A stretch of 64,000 bases of DNA, taken from the NCBI GenBank assembly GCA_027382625.1, contig JAJKFJ010021315.1:25281-89280 (forward strand). The letters run 5' to 3'. Both the position numbers and the translations under genes were made by a program. Source of the stretch: Tetmemena sp. SeJ-2015. Taxonomy: Eukaryota; Ciliophora; Spirotrichea; Sporadotrichida; Oxytrichidae. The notes under the pieces were generated by a model, which saw nothing but the letters and a program-made list of their open reading frames with translations, did not search any database and was not told where the DNA came from. This document shows, in pieces, positions 9,306 through 17,663 of this stretch; within the stretch, counting starts at the first letter, position 1; each line of letters starts with the position of its first letter.

Positions 9306-10812
9306 ATGATATAAAAAGAAATTAGCACTCACGAATTAAATTAATATTTTTCATAATTAGTCGCAAAAAGAGGATCGTAAATTCAAGAGATAGAATTAGA
9401 AACAAAGCAAAGAGAACCTTTAATAAAGTAGAATGTTTAAATAGATTAACATAATAGTCTTCATGAAAACGAAAATAATTAAGAGAAACAAAAAGATTCA
9501 GCTTCTTAATGACACTAGAATTAATGAAATGCTAAAATCTACATCATTTTGGCTCTGATCAGCTCAATCTGCTATGCGGTACATAATTTAATTAACTATA
9601 GAATAATCATAGTTTAATTACTTGGTGGGAATATGTATCAAGCTGAGAAATAATTCCTCTACTATAGTATACTCAGAGTTTATAATCAATTTCTATTTAA
9701 GCTTTATTAAATTGAGTTCTTCACCTTTCAAATCATAAACTTATTATATTTAAGATTAGTTATTAACACTTATTCTACATCTTAAGGAAGTGGATGGATT
9801 CTAAGAAGTAGAAATAATCTTAATCATAAGTCTGATAAGTATCTCCCTATATCCTGGAATCAAGCAGCAAGTTTAGATAATCTTTGTTTAAATCAATTTC
9901 ATAATAAATAATCTTCTATAAATTTATTTGGCTTTTGCTCTTGTTGGAAGTCGTGCCTTCTTACTAGGCTTTTCAAACGTTAATATCGGCTTCATCTCAA
10001 AGTATTCCAGAATGGCAGAAGTAAGTCCGAGTGTGATGATTTCTTTGATGTCTCTTTCTGCTTTCTGGGTGGCTCTGCTTTTCTTTTTAACGTATGGGGA
10101 GCGAATTACTGGCAAGCATATTTTAGGAATGATACTTATAGTGATTGGAGTAATAGTCATTGCTAAAATTAATATCTACTAAGAGGAAAATATAAAATTA
10201 AGCCTTAAGATTTACTTAGAAGTAGAGCTCAAGTAATTCTAATTCCGAGAATATTCCAACTTCTGTATTTGTGCCATTGTTTATTGATCAGTTAATTTAA
10301 GACTTAAATTATTTGAAACATGTTCTTTAGTTGTATAGCTATGGGAATCTTATCTGTATCGGCTTTTATAATCAGACATGCTAATAAAATTGGGTTTAAC
10401 TCTCTTAGATTTTCACTTGACTGTTAAGGTGTAATGGGCATGGGTTATATGGCTCTTTTCTTTTACTAGCATTTCATTTAATTATATAGATTTCATTGAC
10501 AAAATGGATTTAGATTTTAAGATTTCACTTAAACCCCCTATGATTTGAAGTAGATTATTCCCATGCAGTTCGCCGCTTTAGCTTTAGCAATTGCTGTGCT
10601 TCTTTTCAATTACGCTTAAATGAAATGAAATTTTAATTATAGCTTTGAGAATAGGTAAAGGAGGAATAGTGATGGTTCTTGTTTAAACCTAGAGCATCTT
10701 CATGTTATTTTTAGAAATCGGTATAGAAGGGCGCATGCCTAATATTTATGAGGTGGTTTCCATAAGTTTTGCAATAGCAGGTGCTACTATAATTGCATTA
10801 GCAAAGCACTGA
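9306..10812 (+). CDS. DMT5: EamA/DMT-like transporter, fully resolved MDS/IES structure
   Basis: Best-resolved gene in the window: ATG 9306-9308, TGA 10810-10812, ten IESs totalling 310 nt, leaving 1197 nt = 399 codons with no stop. Domain order: polar Gln/Lys-rich tail (about 70 residues), TM1 ALISSICYAVHNY, LRNNSSTIVYSEFFTF, RKWMDSKKSDKYLP loop, IYLAFALVGSRAFLLGF, SRMAEVSPSVM, YGERITGKHILGM, a Ser/Asn loop, CIAMGILSVSAFIIRHANK, DCQGVMGMGYM, YDLKQIIPMQFAALALA, GKGG, EVVSISFAIAGATIIALAKH. This is the two-repeat EamA/DMT layout, about 400 residues where a typical EamA protein has 280-350, the excess being the N-terminal tail and loops. Carrier in an unidentified membrane; substrate unknown. 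Confidence 0.88.
9501..9530. other. IES in DMT5, pointer GCT (30 nt)
   Basis: GCT at 9501-9503 and 9531-9533. Join TCA GCT AAA ATC TAC removes TGAs. Confidence 0.75.
9584..9614. other. IES in DMT5, pointer TAATT (31 nt)
   Basis: TAATT at 9584-9588 and 9615-9619. Join CAT AAT TAC TTG (HNYL), same codon as the AATTA IES of DMT4. Confidence 0.85.
9676..9713. other. IES in DMT5, pointer GAGTT (38 nt)
   Basis: GAGTT at 9676-9680 and 9714-9718. Join TCA GAG TTC TTC (SEFF). Confidence 0.87.
9739..9767. other. IES in DMT5, pointer ACTTATT (29 nt)
   Basis: ACTTATT at 9739-9745 and 9768-9774. Join ATA AAC TTA TTC TAC, same codon as the AACTT IES of DMT4 with the repeat shifted. Confidence 0.87.
9806..9827. 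other. IES in DMT5, pointer AAGT (22 nt)
   Basis: AAGT at 9806-9809 and 9828-9831. Join AAG AAG TCT GAT AAG. Confidence 0.8.
9877..9907. other. IES in DMT5, pointer ATAATCTT (31 nt)
   Basis: ATAATCTT at 9877-9884 and 9908-9915. Join GAT AAT CTT CTA TAA ATT enters IYLAFALVG. Confidence 0.88.
10198..10204. other. Micro-IES (or 7-nt duplication) in DMT5, pointer TTAAG
   Basis: TTAAG at 10198-10202 and 10205-10209. Removing 7 nt gives TTA AGA TTT ACT, aligning with KLRFT of DMT4. A longer 19-nt choice with pointer TAAG from about 10180 is also in frame. Confidence 0.5.
10278..10320. other. IES in DMT5, pointer TGTT (43 nt)
   Basis: TGTT at 10278-10281 and 10321-10324. Join CCA TTG TTC TTT AGT removes a TGA. 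Confidence 0.82.
10471..10521. other. IES in DMT5, pointer ATTTCA (51 nt)
   Basis: ATTTCA at 10471-10476 and 10522-10527. Join CAT TTC ACT TAA ACC. Confidence 0.88.
10614..10641. other. IES in DMT5, pointer GCTT (28 nt)
   Basis: GCTT at 10614-10617 and 10642-10645. Join TAC GCT TTG AGA ATA. Confidence 0.88.
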
Positions 10813-11059
10813 TTTTTAATTAAATTTACTTTTTTATTTCTTGCCATAAAAATTACATTTAGATTTAGTATTTAGAGTATTTTTAATTAATTTACCTCAT
10901 AACAAATAATCAATATACAATTATTTGCTTTACTGTAAATCTTCCAAAAAATAATAGAATTTTAAAGCGCGTGAGGAAGATCAATTCAATTTAAAAATCA
11001 AAATTATAAACAAAATTTTAGCTTAATAATTAATTAAAGTAAAATATATTGTATTACTG

Positions 11060-12794
11060 GCATAATAAATTACTCTTTCTTTCAAAAATACAAAATTAGA
11101 AACACCAATTTTTCATACAGATGTTTAAGATGAGAATAAAAATAACAAGTAAGCTTTCAGATTTCATTAAACTCAAATTAAAAACAACTCTGAAAAGAAT
11201 AACTCAATGAGAGAAAATTGGGCAGAAGTAAACTCATTATCAATTTAGTTTCTGAATTAAAGTTGACACATTTCAAAATTGAATTTTAAAATGAGAATAA
11301 TTGATATAAAAATAACTCTGCAAAGTAAGAATATGAATATGAGTAATCTGAAAACCATAAGCCTGAGGCTAAATTCAGGTAATAAATAAGACTCGAAAAT
11401 AATAAAGAATAGCATTAAAGCTTAGAGATTTTTCAGAACTAAGTCCAATATCTTTAAATTACAAAAGATTATGGGACTGAAAATTTGAAGAGCAATCATT
11501 CCAAAATATACCTATTTTACTCTTTGATTTCAGCAGTCTGTTTTGCTGTGCACAATTAAATTTAAATGAATTTTAATGCATTTAGTATGATTAATAATTT
11601 TTATTTATGTGGTGGGAATATGCATCACACTAAGATCTAATTCTTCCTCCATCATTTATTCTGAATTTTTCACTTTTCTGGCAACTTATGCCCTTTACAT
11701 AGCAATATAAATTAATCTTTATTATAAATAGCATATCAGAAATATTCGAAATTTTAACAAAATGTCAAAATTGGTCAAAACCAAACAGCAAATTACAATT
11801 CAAGATCAAAGAATCATTCATAAATTCTATTTATAAAAGTCAATGCTTAAGATTAATAATTTTGCTTTATCTGAGACCAATCTTGGTAATTATTAGAGCT
11901 TTTATGATAGGTTTTTCAAATATAAACATCATCCTTTTGGCTTATTTCTCACGTTTGGCTTGTGTAAGCCCTAGTGTAATGATTTCTTTGTAAACTTTGT
12001 CTTCATTTTTTGTGGCACTAATTTTCTATGTATTCTTCCAAGAAAAACTAAGAAGCAAGCATTTGATTGGTATGATGCTAATAATTTTAGGAGTTTTAAT
12101 GATTACTAAATAAATATTACAAATTTATTAAAATAGCATTTATAATTTAGATTTATCTTTCGAGGTAATCGAGATTATGAATAGAATGGGAATTAAAGTT
12201 CTGCAGATAAGTCAAGTGCTCCTGATAATACAAATTAATTTTCCTCGAGATCTTCTATCCTAATAAAATCTTCTATCCTAATAAAATAATATTTTAATTA
12301 ACTAATAAATTTTATTAGCTAAGAAGATTTACCTTTGCTTTTGAGTATGATAGCGATGCTCAACCTCACATTTTCAGCAATAATAATTAGAAAAGCTACT
12401 CAGATTGGTTATGAGCCTTTGAACTTTACATTTGATTGCCAAATAGTGGTCAGCTTAATCTATCTATTGATGTTTTTAGAATCTCAATTCAACTTAATAT
12501 TCTATTTATAAGAATAGTTCTTATATCTCCATTTTTAACTTCCAGTCCTATGACTGGTAATAAATATTGCCTATTTAGGGAGCCGCTTTAGCCTCAGTGA
12601 TAGGCACAGTATTTTTCAACTAAGCAATAAAATCCGGAAAGGGTGGGATAACTATGGCTTTAGTTGAATTGCAGTGTATCGTCATGATGATGTTTGAAAT
12701 AATTTTTGAAGCAAGATATCCGAGTTACTCAGAATTATTATCTATATTTCTAGCATTATCAGGTTCTGCAGTTTTAGCAACTGCAAAAAATTGA
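11060..12794 (+). CDS. DMT6: EamA/DMT-like transporter, 5' end approximate
   Basis: Sixth member. The frame is open from about 11060 but no ATG lies in it, so the start codon is probably on an upstream segment separated by an unplaced IES. A long polar tail leads to TM1 ISAVCFAVHNY, then LRSNSSSIIYSEFF read without interruption, IGFSNINIILLAYFSR, CVSPSVMISL, QEKLRSKHLIGM, a Ser-rich loop, SAIIIRKATQIGYEPL, DCQIVVSLIYL, GAALASVIGTVFFNQAIKSGKGG, and TGA at 12792-12794. Four IESs are placed; one or two more are needed between 12110 and 12350. DMT6 lacks the IESs that DMT4/5 carry at AEFF and at NYAL, useful evidence that these are insertions. Confidence 0.75.
11186..11313. other. IES in DMT6, pointer AACTCTG (128 nt)
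   Basis: AACTCTG at 11186-11192 and 11314-11320. Join AAC AAC TCT GCA AAG removes several TGAs. Confidence 0.8.
11556..11604. other. IES in DMT6, pointer TTA (49 nt)
   Basis: TTA at 11556-11558 and 11605-11607. Join CAC AAT TAT GTG (HNYV), same codon as in DMT1, DMT4 and DMT5. Confidence 0.75.
11844..11862. other. IES in DMT6, pointer TGCTT (19 nt)
   Basis: TGCTT at 11844-11848 and 11863-11867. Join TCA ATG CTT TAT CTG is in frame with the following membrane segment. Confidence 0.8.
12251..12286. repeat. Perfect 18-bp tandem duplication in DMT6
   Basis: The unit TCTTCTATCCTAATAAAA occurs twice head to tail (12251-12268, 12269-12286), in a loop region where an unplaced IES boundary lies. 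Length 18 keeps the frame. Confidence 0.9.
12491..12536. other. IES in DMT6, pointer AACTT (46 nt)
   Basis: AACTT at 12491-12495 and 12537-12541. Join TTC AAC TTC CAG TCC TAT GAC aligns with HFTQTPYDL of DMT5, which has an IES at nearly the same codon. Confidence 0.82.
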
Positions 12795-13016
12795 CAAGAA
12801 AATCCTAATTTGTTGCGGTATTTTCTTAAAAAGTTATTTTATTTAGATCGAAACTATATGCATAAAATTGATAATCTTGAAGCAATTATTTCTTATTCAC
12901 AGCTCAATATTATAATTAATTAATGTCTTAGGCTAATATACCTGAAATTATATAACATCTTTGGGTTTTTAAAATTGAAAATTCGGCAATAATGACTTTA
13001 TTACGAAAGTAATTTA

Positions 13017-14388
13017 ATGAGACCTTTAGAAGTGTAATAAGAAAATGACAAGTTGAAAGCTCCTCTTTCGAGACTGTATGAATCAATGCTGCCTCATCGA
13101 TCCATTTCAGAGCCGCATCTCGAAGCTAATAACATTCTCTTTTAATTAGAATGATCAGTTGCTAAATGTTTTTTTCTTTATAAAGGAAGACAATTCCCAA
13201 AGCCTTTTAATACAGAGAAAGTATTCTTTAACCTCAGCAAGCGGCTTAAGGGAGTGGTTTTATAGCAAGCTCTATTTCTTCTTTGCAATTTTAAGTGCAT
13301 TCTTTTTCGCACTCCACAATTACATGCTTTCCTTCGGATACAAATGGAGAGGTGACAGCTCCCTAATTTTTCCTCAGTGCTTCACTTTCTTACTATTTCC
13401 CATGCTCTATCATGGAATTTCAGCACTACTGAACAAATAAAAGATTGGAGTGTATATAGACGTCAAGAAATCTAGAATTTACAACTATGAAGAAAGAAAG
13501 CTAAAGTTCACTTGCTTACAAATGTATTAAATTGTATATCAAAACTACTTATTTTTACTTAAAGCTTAATGATGTTAGTCTTAAGAGCCATCCAATAAGT
13601 AGCTGCAACCCGATAAACACGACTTTCATTTCGTACTATTCACATAAAGCAGGAGCGAGTTTCAGTGTTATGTCCTCTATCATAGCTCTCACTTCTTTCT
13701 TTACTGCTATTCTCTTCTATATAATTTACAAAGAGAAGCTGTATGTGAGGCATCTGTTTGGAATGATCTCGCTGCTGGTGTGTTTGATTTTCATTGCTTA
13801 CTCTAAGTAGACTAACATTTCAATAGATGCCATAACACACAAGACATAAGATATAGAAGAGGCCCCTCTTATCATACCGATTCTGTTTGCACTACTCTAG
13901 TGCATATACTTTACATTTGGCTCTCTCATATTTAGAGTAGCCTTCTTGAATTATATTAATTTTGATTCCTTCAATTATTAAATATAGTATTAATCTTACG
14001 AGGGTACTATACGATGCAATTCTCAGCAGACTTTTAATTTTTAGCTGGACTAATCTATCTTTACTTTTACGGGAAAGAAGTGTTCATCGATAAGCGAGAC
14101 TATGATAGTTCACTCTTTTGGTATATAGTTCTCTCTGGCGTCATAATCCAGATTGCACTGATCTGCTAGAATTCAATTTTAGATGATAACTAAATCTTTT
14201 ATCTGTATTAGAATTTCGCATTAAAGCACGGGAAAGGAGGTCTGAGCTAAGCAATAATTCAGAGTTAAAGTTTTATAGTGCTCGTATTCGAGATGATATT
14301 TGAGTAAAAAGAACCCAATATGTTCGAAGTGTTCGCTATAGTATTTGCACTTATCGGAGCCCTAATTATAGCAGTTGCTAGGTAGTGA
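13017..14388 (+). CDS. DMT7: EamA/DMT-like multi-pass transporter
   Basis: Last array member, closest to DMT2. ATG 13017-13019; TGA 14386-14388. Polar N-terminal tail (MRPLEVQQEND), then FFFALHNYMLSF with no IES at the HNY site, WRGDSSLIFPQ, a Lys-rich loop, FISYYSHKAGASFSVMSS, YKEKLYVRHLFGM, a linker, ALLQCIYFTFGSLIFRVAF, YYTMQFSADFQFLAG, FALKHGKGGLSQ, FEQKEPNMFEVF, and a final AVARQ. Four IESs are placed. One further frame change at 13601-13620 can be explained only by a very short insert (8 or 11 nt, 2-nt repeat), so this point is unresolved. The total length is consistent with a complete frame once that change is made. Confidence 0.8.
13138..13174. other. IES in DMT7, pointer TCTTT (37 nt)
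   Basis: TCTTT at 13138-13142 and 13175-13179. Join ATT CTC TTT ATA AAG removes a TGA. Confidence 0.8.
13522..13571. other. IES in DMT7, pointer ATGT (50 nt)
   Basis: ATGT at 13522-13525 and 13572-13575. Join CAA ATG TTA GTC TTA AGA GCC restores the xMxxxRA block seen in DMT2. Confidence 0.72.
13953..13981. other. Probable IES in DMT7, pointer ATAT (29 nt)
   Basis: ATAT at 13953-13956 and 13982-13985. The join is in frame with YYTMQFSADF, but AT-rich flanks allow other repeats. Confidence 0.45.
14167..14208. other. IES in DMT7, pointer TAGAATT (42 nt)
   Basis: TAGAATT at 14167-14173 and 14209-14215. Join TGC TAG AAT TTC GCA TTA; frame-neutral length but a 7-nt repeat at the paralog IES position. 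Confidence 0.82.
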
Positions 14389-14730
14389 AAGCATCGCAGA
14401 GTATACATATATATTGTAAATATAATCTTGAACTTGAAAATTAGAAGAATAAAAATTGACTTTGTTTCCTTCACCTTCAAAATATAAAAATAAGTTTAAA
14501 TGGAAAATAAATCAATTTTGGCTGTTCACATATTGAAATACCTAACTCATATCTATAAAATTTTAAATAGGAGTTTATACTGGAGCTTAATTTATTAAGC
14601 ATTTCATTGATAATTTGTTTTAATTTATCAAAAAACAGCGTGCTATTAATTAACTGATTCTGGATAATTTCTTCTTCCAAATGGCAACTAGTTTAGTTAT
14701 GTGTTAACATGCTTATTCTTATATCGCTTT
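14389..14730. other. Spacer after the DMT array
   Basis: AT-rich; minus-strand frames at 14265-14680 have low-complexity content and no family features. Confidence 0.4.
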
Positions 14731-14739
14731 TTCAACAAC

Positions 14740-15559
14740 TAAAAAATGAAAACGCGAATGTCTTATCTTAACATAATTTATAATAGAATACTATAGATCC
14801 AAGATAATTCCAAGCTGCAAAAGTTATTAAATTCTAGTAAATAATATCAATGCTATATAAGCATCAGAATCTTAATAAAATCAAATTTAATTTTTGCATT
14901 CATTAGTTTTATCCTTACTTTTGATTTTATTATTTAAGGAGCTTTCGAAATATGAATTTAATGTAGATGCAGACTACATCAACGTCTTGCTCTCAACTTC
15001 CCGATAATCTTGATTTCCGAGGAAAATTTACTTGCCCGGAGTTTATATTTATTATGAGAACTTAATAGCAGTTTAAAGGGTCGCTTTCATTCTATATAAT
15101 TCATTTATCCAGTCTAGCTAAAAGAATTTTTCAATGTTTATTTAGGTCAAGGCCAGCCATCTCAGCCGTCACCTAGTTTTATCCAGAGTTTTACGAAGCA
15201 GTAGACATGTTTGAAGGATTAAAAAATTATTAGGAAGATTAAATTATTTTTAATAGAGATTTTGACCCTCAAGATCTACAAGGGGTAGAGATACATCATT
15301 ATCTTAGGATTTTAAACTTATAATAAAAGTTAATTATTTATTCCAGATTTTTGTTTAACCATCGCTCTTTGACTTGCATTTCTTTTCCACTGCTTGCCAA
15401 TTTGTTTCTACACCAAACTGTAAAAAATACGTCCTAAATTACCAAGAAAACGATTCTGTGTATTGGTGTCAAAGCGTTGTGAATATCAGATTCAGTCACC
15501 TCACTTATAAAACTTGTCCTACAGATTAAATATTAAATGAAAGCTTTGGTGATTCATGA
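14740..15559 (+). CDS. Unrecognised Cys-containing protein, convergent with the kinase
   Basis: Several plus-strand segments have protein-like composition and must be joined across IESs or introns. An early part has NVDADYINVLLSTS and YLPGVYIYYENLIAV, a middle part FYPEFYEAVDMFEG, and a C-terminal part FFSTACQFVSTPNCKKYV followed by YWCQSVVNIRFSHLTYKTC. The last segment runs unbroken to TGA at 15557-15559. The C-terminal Cys spacing could form disulfides or a metal site, but I match no family. Starts and internal joins are not resolved (a 9-nt GAT-flanked insert near 15017-15025 is one candidate). Its stop codon overlaps the kinase stop on the other strand. Confidence 0.5.
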
Positions 15560-17448
15560 ATTAATTTAAAGAGAAAATTATCTCTCTTACTCTTCTTCTA
15601 TGAGCGAAGTCTTGCCCTCATTTATCCATTCGTTCTCTCTTAGTTCCTAAATAGTCGCCCTTGTCAAAGGATTTCTATCGAGCATCCTTAAAAGAAGTTT
15701 CCTCAAACCAGGGGAGATTTGCCTTGACTCACTAATCTTGAGCCTATTTAAAGTTATTGAATGTAATGCTTATTCGGGATATTTTTTTTTAATTTGGGGA
15801 GATATCTTACTCTTCTTTGTGGATTTTTTGGATGATGCCAAAGTCAGTTTCATCCCAGTAGGGTAACTCATTGAAAATCATACAGTATAGAGTCACTCCT
15901 AGGGCCCAAATATCTGCTGCCTTTCCGCTGAAGGAATCCACATCGGCTACAAATAATTTCTCATAACTGCTAAATTGCTTTAAACTTACGATCACAGCAT
16001 TCAGGAGCCATAAAATGATAGGTGCCCTCAGTTTTACTTATCTTGTCATCCTCTTCTTTCTCATTTAGTTGACTCACACCGAAATCTCCAAGCTTCGCTT
16101 TCAGGTTGTGAGTTATTAGAATGTTCTATGGCTTAATATCTCTGTGGACTACATTGTTGCTGTGCACTATAGATGCCTTATTGCTTGCAAGATATGATTT
16201 TTGCACAGGAGAGTTACACATTATTTGTAGAAATGATGAATGTGCCTGATTTTACAATTTCATTATCTCAAAATTAAAATGCCACTTACTGAAGTGTAGC
16301 CCTCTGATGCAGTGGCGCATATATCTCTTGATTTCAGACTCCAGCAAATGATCTTGCCCTTTTCTGAAGGGATTAAATCTTAGAGTCTTAGGATTCCAGT
16401 GCAAAACCTCCCCATAAAATGCGTAGTCCATTACTATAGAAATTGTTTAGTCTTGAGCATGGATAATTTTTCAATAGAACTTTAAGATGATATAACTGAT
16501 TTTGAAAATACAAGCAAGCTTGAAATCGGTATTCTTATACTCTAAAACAAACTTACTCATGTACAACTTATCTCCTTCATCGTAGTCAATTACTTCATAC
16601 AACTGTATCAAGTTTGGGTGCACCAGCTTCTTCATGATTGCAATTTCTTGAAGTACATTTTATAGCTGACTTTTGAAGCCCATTCCACCTTCCTTTTTGC
16701 GGAAGTACTCTTTTTTCTTTAGCAAAGTAGATTTTCTGAAAACTTTGACAGCCTATTCAAGTTAAATAGATCTCCTCCTCAATCTTTGATTATAAAATAA
16801 AATTGTAGTTATTGGAGTAAATTAGTCTAGATAAAATTAGGAATCCATCCATTTACAATTAATCTTATTCATCTTTTGAGGAATAGTAGCGTTTAACTTA
16901 CAAAGAATTGAGATGGGTCATCTCTCAAATGAGCTAGCTTCACTTTCCCGAAGGCACCCTGTCCGATATACTTAAAGTTAAAAATATAGTAAAATATTTC
17001 ACGATCGTTTTGAGGAAGACATACTGGTTAACTTATTTTCTCCCCTAAACATTATTTAAATATTATTCTTTGTCTTCAAATCTAATTTGGGATCCAAGAA
17101 TTCCCATGGGCATTTATAGTATTTGAGAATATTAACTGAAGTTATTTAAGAATCTTTGAATAGTATTCCACTTTTGAGATCCTGATTAAATCGAAGGAAT
17201 TTTCTATAATTAGACTTACTTGATCGTCATAGCACTCTATAACCTCATTAGTCTCAATGACCTGATGTTGAGGACTGCCGCAAGTCACCGGCGAAGTCAA
17301 CTGGTTATCTGAGGATCTTTTCATGAGAAGTAAAGACGCTCTATATAAGAGTTTAATTAGCTTTTCCTGTTTTGTTATTTGAATACTTTTCTTACTGCTG
17401 ATTGACAGCGTTTTTGGTTTCCACATTTGAGTTTGATCTGTCTACCAT
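15554..17448 (-). CDS. CaMKK-like Ser/Thr protein kinase
   Basis: A complete kinase domain is visible. Gly loop GQGAFGKVKLA, ATP-anchoring Lys in FAVKV, a basic RKSTLLKKKEYF stretch, catalytic loop VHRDIKPQN, DFG in KLGDFGVSQL, APE in FMAPECC, then FSGKAADIWALGVTLYC, the wording typical of Ca2+/calmodulin-dependent kinase kinases and their fungal Elm1/Sak1 relatives, which phosphorylate the activation loop of AMPK/CaMK-type kinases. Five GT-AG introns are resolved (15744-15810, 15947-15989, 16167-16289, 16434-16556, 16753-16901); exons downstream of 16902 sum to 843 nt in phase. The N-terminus (probable ATG 17448, MVDRSNS) has an unplaced IES or intron near 17240-17000. Stop TGA at 15556-15554. 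No calmodulin-binding tail is obvious; the C-terminus ends shortly after the kinase fold. Confidence 0.85.
15744..15810 (-). other. Spliceosomal intron in kinase (67 nt)
   Basis: Donor GTAAGA, acceptor ATAG. Splicing joins GAA GA|G CTC AAG, continuing the C-lobe. Confidence 0.8.
15947..15989 (-). other. Spliceosomal intron in kinase (43 nt)
   Basis: Donor GTAAGT, acceptor TAG. Splicing joins GAT C|CC GAT GTG between APE and the FSGKA segment. Confidence 0.82.
16167..16289 (-). other. Spliceosomal intron in kinase (123 nt)
   Basis: Donor GTAAGT, acceptor CTATAG. Splicing joins TTC A|TG CAC AGC just before HRD. Confidence 0.8.
16434..16556 (-). other. Spliceosomal intron in kinase (123 nt)
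   Basis: Donor GTAAGT, acceptor CTATAG. Splicing joins ATG A|TA ATG GAC TAC in the hinge region. Confidence 0.8.
16753..16901 (-). other. Spliceosomal intron in kinase (149 nt)
   Basis: Donor GTAAGT, acceptor ATAG. Splicing joins TTC TTT|GCT GTC AAA, placing the ATP-binding Lys in frame. Confidence 0.8.
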
Positions 17449-17663
17449 TACTTTTCTGGGGATGTTAATAAACAAAACGAGATTTCGATTATAACTTTAA
17501 ATACGAAATTAAATTAGCTGCAATCTTGGACTCTCAGATTTCAAACGAGATGAATAAATTAATTTTCTTTTTATTTTTTAGCAATATAAGGTCTAAGAAG
17601 AAAATAATAAAGCAAGTGGCGTTTTCAAGAATTCAAGAAGTAGAATAAAATACCATCAATAAA

